Assembly (NCBI GenBank): GCA_020630215.1
Contig: JAHDBT010000006.1
Span: 1-36,888 of the forward strand
Source of the DNA: Bacteroidota bacterium
GTDB taxonomy: Bacteria; Bacteroidota; Bacteroidia; Chitinophagales; UBA2359
DNA length: 36,888 nt
Direction of reading: 5' to 3'
Positions 9,105-16,459 of this stretch are shown piece by piece (position 1 is the first letter of the stretch; each line of letters begins with the position of its first letter). The notes below the pieces were generated by a model. That model saw only the letters and a program-made list of their open reading frames with translations, searched no databases and was not told the origin of the DNA. Made by a program: the position numbers and the translations under genes.

Positions 9105-9557
9105 ATGAGTAGTTTAAATAATTTAAAGCCTGCGAAAGGTTCGGTGAAAAACCGTAAACGTGTAGGTAGAGGGCAAGGTTCAACAAGAGGCGGCACATCT
9201 ACTCGCGGACACAAAGGAGCGCAATCAAGATCGGGATACTCTCGTAAACGTACCTTCGAAGGTGGTCAAACACCTATTCAAATGCGCCTTCCTAAAAGAG
9301 GTTTCAAAAATATCAATAGAGTTGATTATGTACCATTCAACTTATCATCTCTACAAAAAATAGCTGATAAACATCAGTTGTCTTCTATTGATTTTGATAC
9401 TTTGCGTGAGCTTCGTATGATAAAACGTACAGACAAAATTAAAGTGTTGGGCAAAGGAAAACTCAATACAATATTAAATGTAACTGCTCATGCATTTAGC
9501 GAATCTGCTAAACAAGCTATTGAAGCACAAGGCGGAACAGCAACAGTAATTGGTTAA
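9105..9557 (+). CDS. rplO: 50S ribosomal protein L15
   Basis: L15 is a late assembly protein of the large subunit. The 150-residue protein has the glycine-rich basic N-terminus typical of L15 (GSVKNRKRVGRGQGSTRGGT, HKGAQSRSGYS, FEGGQTPIQMRLPKRGF) and a C-terminal LTVTAHAFSESAKQAIEAQGG-like helix. It starts 2 nt after rpmD and is followed 22 nt downstream by a terminator-like hairpin. Confidence 0.97.
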   Translation: MSSLNNLKPAKGSVKNRKRVGRGQGSTRGGTSTRGHKGAQSRSGYSRKRTFEGGQTPIQMRLPKRGFKNINRVDYVPFNLSSLQKIADKHQLSSIDFDTLRELRMIKRTDKIKVLGKGKLNTILNVTAHAFSESAKQAIEAQGGTATVIG

Positions 9558-9579
9558 AAAGATTAATTACTTGCCCCGC

Positions 9580-9611
9580 AAAACTAACTATTAAAAAATG
9601 GTTAGTTTTTT
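9580..9611 (+). terminator. intrinsic terminator-like hairpin between rplO and secY
   Basis: AAAACTAAC (9580-9588) pairs with GTTAGTTTT (9601-9609), and T bases run to 9611. The stem lies 22 nt after the rplO stop and 44 nt before secY. In most bacteria rplO and secY are co-transcribed, so this suggests attenuation or a separate secY promoter. Confidence 0.6.
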
Positions 9612-9654
9612 GTGTATGTAGTAATGTAAGTAATAATCAAAAGAACTCGACTAT

Positions 9655-10998
9655 ATGAAATCTTTTATCAATACCTTAAAGAACATCTATAAAATAGAGG
9701 ATTTACGCCAAAGGATTTTTTTAACCTTGGCCCTTATCCTTATTTATCGAATTGGTTCTTTTATCGTCCTACCGGGTGTTGATCCCGACGGCTTGAGCGA
9801 ACTAGCTTCTTCGGGTAATTCCGGTTTACTTGGACTTTTAAACATGTTTGTAGGCGGCTCGTTTACCCGTGCATCGGTATTTGCACTAGGAATCATGCCC
9901 TATATATCTGCATCTATTGCCATGCAGCTACTAACACTCGCAGTGCCCTATTTCCAGAAAATGCAAAAAGAAGGAGATAGTGGTAGGCGAAAGATTACGC
10001 AGCTAACAAGGTATGGAACAATTGTAGTAACAGCCGTACAAGCATTAGGATATGTAACCTTCCTGAACTCAATAGCTGGTGGAGCTATTGTTATTTCCCC
10101 CGTGTTATTTACGCTTTCAACGGTCATTGTACTTACCGCAGGTACCATCTTCTGTATGTGGCTAGGCGAAAAAATAACCGATAAAGGTATTGGAAATGGT
10201 ATCTCCTTATTAATTACCGTAGGTATTATTGCCCGCTTACCCTTCTCTTTCATCGCCGAATTAAACGCTAAGTTTGCTGGTGGTGGTGGTGGTTTGGTAT
10301 TCTTCGTAGTAGAAATTGCTATTTTAATTGCTATTATTATGGCTACTATTATGTTGGTACAAGCAGTACGTAAAATACCTGTACAGTATGCACGTCGTAT
10401 AAGCGGTAATCGCCAAATGGGTGGCTCTCGTCAATACATCCCTTTAAAGCTAAACGCTTCTGGGGTAATGCCTATCATCTTTGCTCAGGCATTAATGTTC
10501 ATCCCATCTTTTGTAGCACAGTTTTTCCCAGAGTCTGCTTTTATGCAAAGTATTACTTCTGGTGCATTCTATACCTCATTCTGGTATAACTTCTCTTTCT
10601 TCATACTGGTAATCTTATTTACTTACTTCTATACTGCCTTAATCATTAACCCTACACAAATGGCTAATGATATGAAGAACAACAATGGATTTATACCTGG
10701 TGTAAAACCTGGCCGTAAAACAGCCGAGTTTATCGATACTATCTTATCTCGTATTACCTTACCTGGTTCTATCTTCTTAGGCATCGTGGCTATTATGCCT
10801 GCCTTTGCAAACTTAGCAGGAATCAATCGTCAGTTCGCCGATTTCTACGGTGGTACTTCTCTATTGATTTTGGTAGCCGTAATGTTAGATACCTTACAGC
10901 AAATAGAAAGTCACTTGTTAATGCGTCACTACGATGGCTTAATGAAAGGTGGCTCGCGCATTAAAGGACGTGCAGGTGCAGTTGGTGCAAGTGTATAA
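9655..10998 (+). CDS. secY: protein translocase subunit SecY
   Basis: SecY is the channel subunit of the SecYEG translocon in the inner membrane. At 447 residues it has the expected ten hydrophobic helices, beginning with FLTLALILIYRIGSFIVLPG. The plug region follows, with FVGGSFTRASVFALGIMPYISASI, a SecY signature. The cytosolic loops RISGNRQMGGSRQYIPLKLNASGVMP and NGFIPGVKPGRKTAEFI-type segment are conserved, and it ends ESHLLMRHYDGLMKGGSRIKGR. Position between rplO and map is canonical. A very strong hairpin follows the stop. Confidence 0.98.
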   Translation: MKSFINTLKNIYKIEDLRQRIFLTLALILIYRIGSFIVLPGVDPDGLSELASSGNSGLLGLLNMFVGGSFTRASVFALGIMPYISASIAMQLLTLAVPYFQKMQKEGDSGRRKITQLTRYGTIVVTAVQALGYVTFLNSIAGGAIVISPVLFTLSTVIVLTAGTIFCMWLGEKITDKGIGNGISLLITVGIIARLPFSFIAELNAKFAGGGGGLVFFVVEIAILIAIIMATIMLVQAVRKIPVQYARRISGNRQMGGSRQYIPLKLNASGVMPIIFAQALMFIPSFVAQFFPESAFMQSITSGAFYTSFWYNFSFFILVILFTYFYTALIINPTQMANDMKNNNGFIPGVKPGRKTAEFIDTILSRITLPGSIFLGIVAIMPAFANLAGINRQFADFYGGTSLLILVAVMLDTLQQIESHLLMRHYDGLMKGGSRIKGRAGAVGASV

Positions 10999-11076
10999 TA
11001 CCATAGACACAAACAAGCATTAACAATTTGATTGCTTGCCGCTGTAAACCAGATAGTCAATAAAAAAACTATCACA

Positions 11077-11113
11077 AAAGTTTTCCGTTCATAAAGTTTG
11101 AGCGGAAAACTTT
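11077..11113 (+). terminator. strong hairpin between secY and map
   Basis: AAAGTTTTCCG (11077-11087) pairs perfectly with CGGAAAACTTT (11103-11113), and TTC/GAG extends the stem to 14 bp with one G-T wobble around a 9-nt loop. A smaller GATAGT/ACTATC stem (11052-11072) lies just upstream. It sits in the 202-nt spacer and may terminate the secY transcript. A weak -7-like TTTCTTTG (11142-11149) follows it. Confidence 0.6.
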
Positions 11114-11200
11114 CTTGTCTAAGGCATTGTAACTAAATCGCTTTCTTTGCCTGAAAAATAAATAAAAACCAACATATAACCAATTATCTTTTTAAAAGCA

Positions 11201-12019
11201 ATGGTTAAGAAAAAGCAAAATATCTTTTATAAAACCAACGACGAAATCGAATTATTACGACACAGTAATATTCTAGTTGGTAAAACGCATGCCGAGGTAG
11301 CTAAAATAATGAAACCTGGCGTTAAAACAATTGTGCTTGATAAACTAGCCGAAGAATTTATAAGAGACAATAATGCAGAACCAGGTTTTAAAGGATATGA
11401 TGGTTTTCCTTATACCTTGTGTATGTCTATCAACAATGAAGTTGTACACGGGATGCCTAGCGATTATGAACTGAAATCTGGCGATGTTGTTTCAATAGAT
11501 TGTGGCGTATATGCTAATGGTTACTATGGCGATTCTGCTTATACCTATGTTGTAGGCGATGTAGCTCCAGAGGTAATGCACTTATTGGTTGTTACAAAAG
11601 AATCTTTGTACAAAGGAATTGAACAAGCCATTGTGGGTAAACGATTAGGAGATATTAGCTTTGCCATTCAACAACATACCGAACGAACACATGGCTATGG
11701 TGTAGTAAGAGAATTAGTAGGACATGGCGTAGGTCGTAGTTTACACGAATCGCCAGAAGTACCGAACTACGGAAAAAGAGGCAAAGGAATTAAATTAATG
11801 GAAGGTTTGGTTTTAGCCATTGAACCAATGATTAATTTAGGAAAAAAAGAAGTGAAAAAAGACGACGATGGATGGACCATTGTTACCGCAGATGGAACGC
11901 CTTCTGCACACTTTGAACACAGCGTAGCAGTAAGAAAAGGGAAAGCAGATATTTTATCAACCTTTGAGTATATAGAAGCTGCTATAAAAAATAATTCAGA
12001 ATTAAAGGAGATTGCTTAA
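11201..12019 (+). CDS. map: methionine aminopeptidase, type I
   Basis: Map removes the initiator Met from nascent proteins in the cytoplasm. The 272-residue protein has all five metal ligands of the pita-bread fold: D100 (SIDCG), D111 (GDSAYTY), H175 (GHGVGRSLHE), E208 (AIEPM) and E239 (HFEHSVAV), plus H83 (VVHG) in the substrate site. The N-terminal extension and a C-terminal tail of ~25 residues make it slightly longer than E. coli Map. Its place between secY and infA is the standard Bacteroidota order. Long spacers of 202 and 240 nt flank it. Confidence 0.98.
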   Translation: MVKKKQNIFYKTNDEIELLRHSNILVGKTHAEVAKIMKPGVKTIVLDKLAEEFIRDNNAEPGFKGYDGFPYTLCMSINNEVVHGMPSDYELKSGDVVSIDCGVYANGYYGDSAYTYVVGDVAPEVMHLLVVTKESLYKGIEQAIVGKRLGDISFAIQQHTERTHGYGVVRELVGHGVGRSLHESPEVPNYGKRGKGIKLMEGLVLAIEPMINLGKKEVKKDDDGWTIVTADGTPSAHFEHSVAVRKGKADILSTFEYIEAAIKNNSELKEIA

Positions 12020-12259
12020 ATATCTCGAAAAAAAAAGCGATATTTGCAGTCAAATTAAAATTAGGGCATTTTTTTCCCTATAATATAATCTGGCTAAGAA
12101 AATAATCTACAACAATTGTTTTTAATTTTCAAAGCCTTTATCCTAGTAACGAATAGTTAAGTAGCGATTATTGTTCCAAAATTGTTCGATACTAAAAAAA
12201 GTTTTACATCGTATGCCTATTGTTAAATTTATTTAACCGCAGTTATATGATACTTCATT

Positions 12260-12478
12260 ATGGCTAAACAAGATTTAATAAAACAAGATGGAGTCGTTGT
12301 TGAATCATTAGGTAATGCTAAATTCAGAGTGCGACTCGAAAATGGACACGAAATTATTAGTCACATTGCTGGCAAAATGCGTATGCACTACATCCGTATT
12401 TTACCAGGTGATAAAGTAGCGGTAGAAATGTCGCCTTACGATTTAACGAAAGGACGAATTACTTACCGTTATAAATAG
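12260..12478 (+). CDS. infA: translation initiation factor IF-1
   Basis: IF-1 blocks the ribosomal A site during initiation. It is the standard 72 residues, an S1-like OB fold: [20 protein letters not shown], then [31 protein letters not shown] and [15 protein letters not shown]. The ATG at 12260 lies after a 240-nt spacer that holds two small inverted repeats (ATATC/GATAT around 12020-12043 and TAGGG/CCCTA around 12062-12080). rpmJ follows after 80 nt. Confidence 0.98.
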   Translation: MAKQDLIKQDGVVVESLGNAKFRVRLENGHEIISHIAGKMRMHYIRILPGDKVAVEMSPYDLTKGRITYRYK

Positions 12479-12558
12479 GTTTAGTGTGTGTTAAATTTGT
12501 TAGCCTACGCTGCTAAATATTAGTAAGCGTATACCACAAGATATAAATTTTAATAATC

Positions 12559-12675
12559 ATGAAAGTTCGGGCATCTATCAAAAAACGTAGCAGCGATTGC
12601 AAAATAGTGCGTCGCAAAGGAAAGCTATACGTAATAAACAAAAAGAATCCCAAATTTAAACAAAGACAAGGTTAA
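12559..12675 (+). CDS. rpmJ: 50S ribosomal protein L36, zinc-free form
   Basis: L36 is the smallest large-subunit protein. The 38-codon gene reads [20 protein letters not shown] and then [18 protein letters not shown]. The zinc ligands of the classical form (C11, C14, C27, H32) are S11, C14, N27 and F32 here, so this is the C-minus form that does not bind zinc. ATG at 12559, TAA at 12673-12675, and rpsM starts 2 nt later. Confidence 0.96.
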   Translation: MKVRASIKKRSSDCKIVRRKGKLYVINKKNPKFKQRQG

Positions 12676-12677
12676 TT

Positions 12678-13052
12678 ATGGCACGGATATCAGGTGTTGA
12701 TTTACCAAGATTCAAAAAAAGCTCTATCGCATTAACCTATATTTTTGGTATAGGTCGTAGCCGAGCTAAAGTAATATTGTCTCAAGCAGATATTGGCTTT
12801 GATACAAAGGTGAAAGATTTGTCTGACGAGGAAGTAACTCGCCTAAGAGCTGTAATTAGTGAATATACAGTAGAAGGGGAATTGCGTTCGGAAACTCAAA
12901 TGAACATCAAACGATTGATGGATATTGGATGTTACCGAGGAATTCGTCACCGTAAAGGTTTACCATTAAGAGGACAGCGTACTCGTACAAATGCTCGTAC
13001 TCGTAAAGGTAAAAAGAAAACGGTTGCAGGTAAGAAAAAAGCACCTAAATAG
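12678..13052 (+). CDS. rpsM: 30S ribosomal protein S13
   Basis: S13 in the small-subunit head contacts P-site tRNA and the large subunit. The 124-residue protein starts [21 protein letters not shown] and contains the helix-two-turn-helix [11 protein letters not shown] and the C-terminal basic [28 protein letters not shown]-type tail in two motifs. It begins 2 nt after rpmJ and opens the alpha-operon part of the cluster. A perfect 8-bp hairpin follows its stop. Confidence 0.98.
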   Translation: MARISGVDLPRFKKSSIALTYIFGIGRSRAKVILSQADIGFDTKVKDLSDEEVTRLRAVISEYTVEGELRSETQMNIKRLMDIGCYRGIRHRKGLPLRGQRTRTNARTRKGKKKTVAGKKKAPK

Positions 13053-13062
13053 AAAGCTGCTC

Positions 13063-13089
13063 GTTATAGCAAATTTATATAGCTATAAC
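13063..13089 (+). promoter_or_regulatory. hairpin after rpsM
   Basis: GTTATAGC (13063-13070) pairs perfectly with GCTATAAC (13082-13089) around an AT-rich 11-nt loop, 11 nt after the rpsM stop. A second stem, TACGCT (13096-13101) with AGCGTA (13122-13127), follows. No T-run follows either stem, so a leader, processing or stabilising structure for rpsK is more likely than a terminator. Confidence 0.4.
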
Positions 13090-13222
13090 TATGCTTACGC
13101 TTGTGTGCAGGTTGCAGTAAGAGCGTACAAATACTTTTAGTGTCAAAGTAAACAATAGTAATATAACAATATTGTGCTACTGCTACTAATAGCGATAGTG
13201 CAATAAGCAAGCAAATTAAGAC

Positions 13223-13612
13223 ATGGCAAAAAGAAAAAAAGTCGTAAAAAAACGAGCCGTCAGAGTTGAACCTGAAGGCAGGGCTTACATTAAAGCAGGC
13301 TTTAAAAACATCCTTATTACGCTTACAAATGCTTCAGGGCAAGTTATTTCTTGGTCTTCTGCCGGTAAATCTGGTTTTAGAGGTTCTAAGAAAAACACCC
13401 CTTATGCTGCACAAATCGCTGCAAGCGATGCCGCACGTAAAGCATCTGAAACAGGCTTAAAGCGAGTAGAGGTTTTTGTAAAAGGACCTGGTTCGGGTCG
13501 AGAAGCAGCTATTCGTGCAATTAGCGCATCAGGCATCGAAGTAACGATGATTCGCGATGTAACGCCATTGCCACACAACGGCTGTCGTCCTCCTAAAAGA
13601 AGAAGAGTATAA
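13223..13612 (+). CDS. rpsK: 30S ribosomal protein S11
   Basis: S11 lies on the platform of the small subunit near the E site. The 129-residue protein has the S11 patterns [37 protein letters not shown] and [17 protein letters not shown], and ends in [21 protein letters not shown] at 13223 after a 170-nt spacer that has two inverted repeats. rpsD follows after 112 nt. Confidence 0.98.
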   Translation: MAKRKKVVKKRAVRVEPEGRAYIKAGFKNILITLTNASGQVISWSSAGKSGFRGSKKNTPYAAQIAASDAARKASETGLKRVEVFVKGPGSGREAAIRAISASGIEVTMIRDVTPLPHNGCRPPKRRRV

Positions 13613-13636
13613 TTTATTTCAATCAGTGCTTGTGCG

Positions 13637-13702
13637 TATGGTGACCTTTATCCTTTAGGAAAGGCCCATATCAATACTTCCGTTTTTAATCAAACAAGTA
13701 TT
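13637..13702 (+). promoter_or_regulatory. double hairpin in the rpsD leader
   Basis: Stem 1 is TATGG (13637-13641) with CCATA (13666-13670), and CCTTT (13645-13649) with AAAGG (13660-13664), separated by a small internal loop. Stem 2 is AATACTT (13673-13679) with AAGTATT (13696-13702). Both lie in the 112-nt spacer, ending 22 nt before the S4 start. S4 represses its own operon through leader RNA in other bacteria; the role here is inferred. Confidence 0.45.
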
Positions 13703-13724
13703 AAGCAACTAATTCCATATAGTA

Positions 13725-14333
13725 ATGGCAAGATATAGAGGTCCGAAATCCAAAATTTCAAGAAAATTCGGCGAAGCTATTTTCGGTTACGATAAAGCAT
13801 TCGAAAAAAAGAACTATCCTCCTGGTCAGCATGGTTTAATGAAAAAGAGAAAATCTAACACTAAACAATATGCCATCCAGTTAAAGGAAAAACAAAAAGC
13901 AAAATATACTTACGGTGTATTAGAGCGTCAATTCCGTAACTTATTTAAATTGGCGAATGGTAAACAAGGTATCACAGGGGAGATTTTATTACAATTATTA
14001 GAATCTCGCTTAGATAATGTCGTATTTCGTTTAGGTTTAGCTCCTACTCGTAGAGCTGCTCGTCAATTAGTAACACACGGACATGTTACGCTAAACGGCA
14101 TCCGCAATAATATTCCTTCTTGCTTATTACGCCCTGGCGATATTGTAAGCGTTAGAGAAAAATCGAAAGGTTTAGAAGTTGTAGAAACTGCTTTAAGTCG
14201 TAAAGGCCGTCAATTTCCTTGGCTCGATTGGAATGGCGAATCTATGGAAGGAACATATATTTCTGCTCCAGAAAGAGAGCAAATTCCAGAAAATATTGAT
14301 GAGCAACTAATTGTAGAGCTGTACTCTAAGTAA
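13725..14333 (+). CDS. rpsD: 30S ribosomal protein S4
   Basis: S4 nucleates small-subunit assembly and in several phyla represses its own operon. The 202-residue protein starts [21 protein letters not shown], has the KNYPPGQHG motif and lacks the N-terminal zinc Cys cluster (zinc-free form). The S4 RNA-binding domain is clear: [34 protein letters not shown] in two parts, about residues 90-125. The upstream spacer forms two hairpins, and the downstream 197-nt spacer an elaborate nested fold. Confidence 0.98.
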   Translation: MARYRGPKSKISRKFGEAIFGYDKAFEKKNYPPGQHGLMKKRKSNTKQYAIQLKEKQKAKYTYGVLERQFRNLFKLANGKQGITGEILLQLLESRLDNVVFRLGLAPTRRAARQLVTHGHVTLNGIRNNIPSCLLRPGDIVSVREKSKGLEVVETALSRKGRQFPWLDWNGESMEGTYISAPEREQIPENIDEQLIVELYSK

Positions 14334-14370
14334 ACACTTTACTTTAAGTATCCTGTACATACTGTTACCC

Positions 14371-14469
14371 TATGGTATTTTCGATTAGCACAAACATCCT
14401 TACTAAACTAAAACGCTAATCGAACTAAATATAAATTGCTATCGCAACTTGTACAAAAAAAATACCATA
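14371..14469 (+). promoter_or_regulatory. nested three-way-junction RNA structure before rpoA
   Basis: An 11-bp perfect outer stem pairs TATGGTATTTT (14371-14381) with AAAATACCATA (14459-14469). Directly inside it CGATTAGC (14382-14389) pairs perfectly with GCTAATCG (14415-14422), and a small TTGC-TATC-GCAA hairpin (14436-14447) fills the other side. Together they make a three-way junction of 99 nt that ends 61 nt before the rpoA ATG. The arrangement resembles a ribosomal-protein leader or attenuator; its ligand, S4 or another protein, is inferred only from position. Confidence 0.55.
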
Positions 14470-14530
14470 TCGGTTCTGTTCAGAATTAACAAAACACCTT
14501 TGTTTAAATATAAAATAACGGAGAAATTTT

Positions 14531-15529
14531 ATGGGCCTATTAGCTTTTCAGAAACCAGATAAAATCGTTGCTCAAAAAACAACCGATTTTGAAGGTTTAT
14601 TTGAATTCCGTCCTTTAGAACCAGGTTTTGGTGTTACCGTTGGTAATGCCTTGCGTAGAGTATTGCTCTCTTCCTTAGAAGGGTATGCAATCACTTCTGT
14701 AAAAATTAATGGTGTAGACCATGAATTCTCAACCATTAATGGCGTATTGGAAGATGTTACGGAAATTATCCTTAACTTAAAGCAAATACGCTTTAAGAAA
14801 ATTATTAAGGATGATGAATTAACAAGTGAAAAAATATTTGTTTCAGTAAACGGACAAGAAACGTTTACTGGCGGAGATATAGAAAAACATACTGCAAGCT
14901 TTAAAATTACCAACCCTGATTTAGTAATTTGCCACATGGAGAGCGACATTAGCCTCGATATGGAAATTACTGTTGAAAAAGGAAGAGGGTATGTGCCTGC
15001 CGATGAAAATAAACCTAGAGATATGGTGCACGGTGTAATACCCGTTGATGCCATTTATACGCCAATTAAAAACGTTCAGTATCGAGTAGAAAATACTCGT
15101 GTTGAACAAAAAACGGATTTCGAGAAACTAACTGTCGAAATCAAAACTGATGGTACAATTCATCCCGAAGAAGCCATCAAAGAATCTGCTAAAATTTTGA
15201 TTCAGCACCTAATGTTGATCTCTGATGAGAACATTACTTTCGATTCTAAATCAGACGAAGATGACGACATTGTAGATGAACATATTTTACACATGCGTAA
15301 GCTGTTAAAAACACCTTTGGAAGATTTAGACTTATCGGTGAGAGCTTACAACTGTTTAAAAGCGGCTAAAATTAATACCTTATCAGAGTTAGTACACTAC
15401 GATACCGCTGCTTTAATTAAGTTCCGTAACTTTGGTAAAAAATCCTTAATGGAGATTGAGCAATTAATCAACGAAAAAGGACTTTCTTTCGGTATGGACT
15501 TGTCGAAGTACAAACTAGATGAAGATTAA
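14531..15529 (+). CDS. rpoA: DNA-directed RNA polymerase subunit alpha
   Basis: The alpha subunit dimerises to scaffold the polymerase and its C-terminal domain binds activators and UP-element DNA. The 332-residue protein has the N-terminal domain landmarks [29 protein letters not shown] and [10 protein letters not shown] linker around residues 235-257 is acidic, and the C-terminal helix-hairpin domain (about 258-325) contains [19 protein letters not shown] and [28 protein letters not shown] before the ATG is a plausible ribosome binding site. It lies between rpsD and rplQ as in most bacteria. Confidence 0.98.
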   Translation: MGLLAFQKPDKIVAQKTTDFEGLFEFRPLEPGFGVTVGNALRRVLLSSLEGYAITSVKINGVDHEFSTINGVLEDVTEIILNLKQIRFKKIIKDDELTSEKIFVSVNGQETFTGGDIEKHTASFKITNPDLVICHMESDISLDMEITVEKGRGYVPADENKPRDMVHGVIPVDAIYTPIKNVQYRVENTRVEQKTDFEKLTVEIKTDGTIHPEEAIKESAKILIQHLMLISDENITFDSKSDEDDDIVDEHILHMRKLLKTPLEDLDLSVRAYNCLKAAKINTLSELVHYDTAALIKFRNFGKKSLMEIEQLINEKGLSFGMDLSKYKLDED

Positions 15530-15618
15530 GCTTAAATCGTAAACAAAATACGGTTTATTAAAGGTCTTCTACTTTCTACCAAAACAATATAACAACAAAT
15601 TTAGAATAAGAACGAACA

Positions 15619-16284
15619 ATGAGACACGGTAAAAAATTCAATCACTTAAGTCGTAAATCGGCTCACCGTAAAGCAATGTTGTCAAACATGGCTAGTTCGC
15701 TAATCTTACATAAGCGAATCAATACAACTGTAGCTAAAGCTAAGGCATTACGCAAATTCGTTGAACCTTTAATTACTAGAGGTAAAACCAATACAACGCA
15801 TTCTCGTCGTGTAGCTTTTCGCTATTTGCAAAGTAAAGAAGCAGTAAAAGAGCTTTTTGACAATGTATCGCAAAAAATTGCTAGTCGTCCTGGAGGATAT
15901 ACTCGTATCCTTAAAACAGGCTTCCGCTATGGTGATAATGCAGACATGTGTTTTATTGAGCTAGTAGATTATAATGAAACAATGACTAAAGCGGGTGCTA
16001 AATCAACAACAACAACCAAAAAACGTCGTACTCGTAGAAGTAAAGGGGGCAACAAAGCTGCTGCCGAAACTACTACTGTAGACAATGTAGTTGATAGCGT
16101 AGATGCAACAACAGCTGATATAGTAACAGATGCTACAGACGTAGTGGAAGATACAGCAAGCGACGTGGTTGCAGATGCTACAGATGCAGTTGAAGATGCC
16201 GCTAATGATGTGGTTGCAGATGCTACAGATGCAGTTGAAGATGCTGCTGATGAAATTACACCTGATAAAAAAGAAGATGCTTAA
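15619..16284 (+). CDS. rplQ: 50S ribosomal protein L17 with repetitive acidic C-terminal extension
   Basis: L17 lies near the peptide exit. Residues 1-120 are a normal L17 core: [55 protein letters not shown]. After it come a basic linker ([17 protein letters not shown]) and a tail of about 70 residues made of three near-identical 15-residue units of the form [15 protein letters not shown] (residues 171-214), ending DKKEDA. The units are encoded by 45-nt direct repeats. E. coli L17 is about 127 residues; acidic or Ala-rich extensions occur in Bacteroidota L17 by my recollection, but the tandem repeat is notable. It closes the ribosomal cluster, 73 nt before a strong terminator. Confidence 0.96.
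   Translation: MRHGKKFNHLSRKSAHRKAMLSNMASSLILHKRINTTVAKAKALRKFVEPLITRGKTNTTHSRRVAFRYLQSKEAVKELFDNVSQKIASRPGGYTRILKTGFRYGDNADMCFIELVDYNETMTKAGAKSTTTTKKRRTRRSKGGNKAAAETTTVDNVVDSVDATTADIVTDATDVVEDTASDVVADATDAVEDAANDVVADATDAVEDAADEITPDKKEDA
16129..16260 (+). repeat. 45-nt tandem repeat within rplQ
   Basis: Three in-frame units start at 16129, 16174 and 16219 (45, 45 and 42 nt), each beginning GATGCTACAGA. Units 2 and 3 are nearly identical and unit 1 more diverged. They encode an alternating Asp/Val/Ala amphipathic pattern and give a repeat likely to change copy number by slippage. Confidence 0.9.
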
Positions 16285-16357
16285 ATTAAGCACATACCAG
16301 TTGTAATTTTAGAGCGCAATTTAAGCTCGCTTTTCTAAAAGTTAAACAAAATTATAT

Positions 16358-16392
16358 AAGGGATATAGCTCTAAGAGCTGTATCCCTTTTTT
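16358..16392 (+). terminator. intrinsic terminator of the ribosomal cluster
   Basis: AAGGGATATAGCTC (16358-16371) pairs with GAGCTGTATCCCTT (16375-16388), 14 bp with one T-G wobble, a TAA loop and six T (16387-16392). It lies 73 nt after rplQ and is the strongest plus-strand terminator in the window. Confidence 0.9.
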
Positions 16393-16459
16393 GATCTTGG
16401 TACTTGCCAATCCAATATTAACTACCATTACTTATCACAACACTTTACGCCATCTATTT

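Noticed and set aside
14572-15054. 160-codon ORF antisense to rpoA
   Set aside because: It is the complement of conserved rpoA codons and resembles no protein.
16003-16293. Cys-rich 96-codon ORF on the minus strand opposite rplQ
   Set aside because: Its repeating [10 protein letters not shown] pattern is the mirror of the rplQ tandem repeat; the L17 reading on the plus strand is clear.
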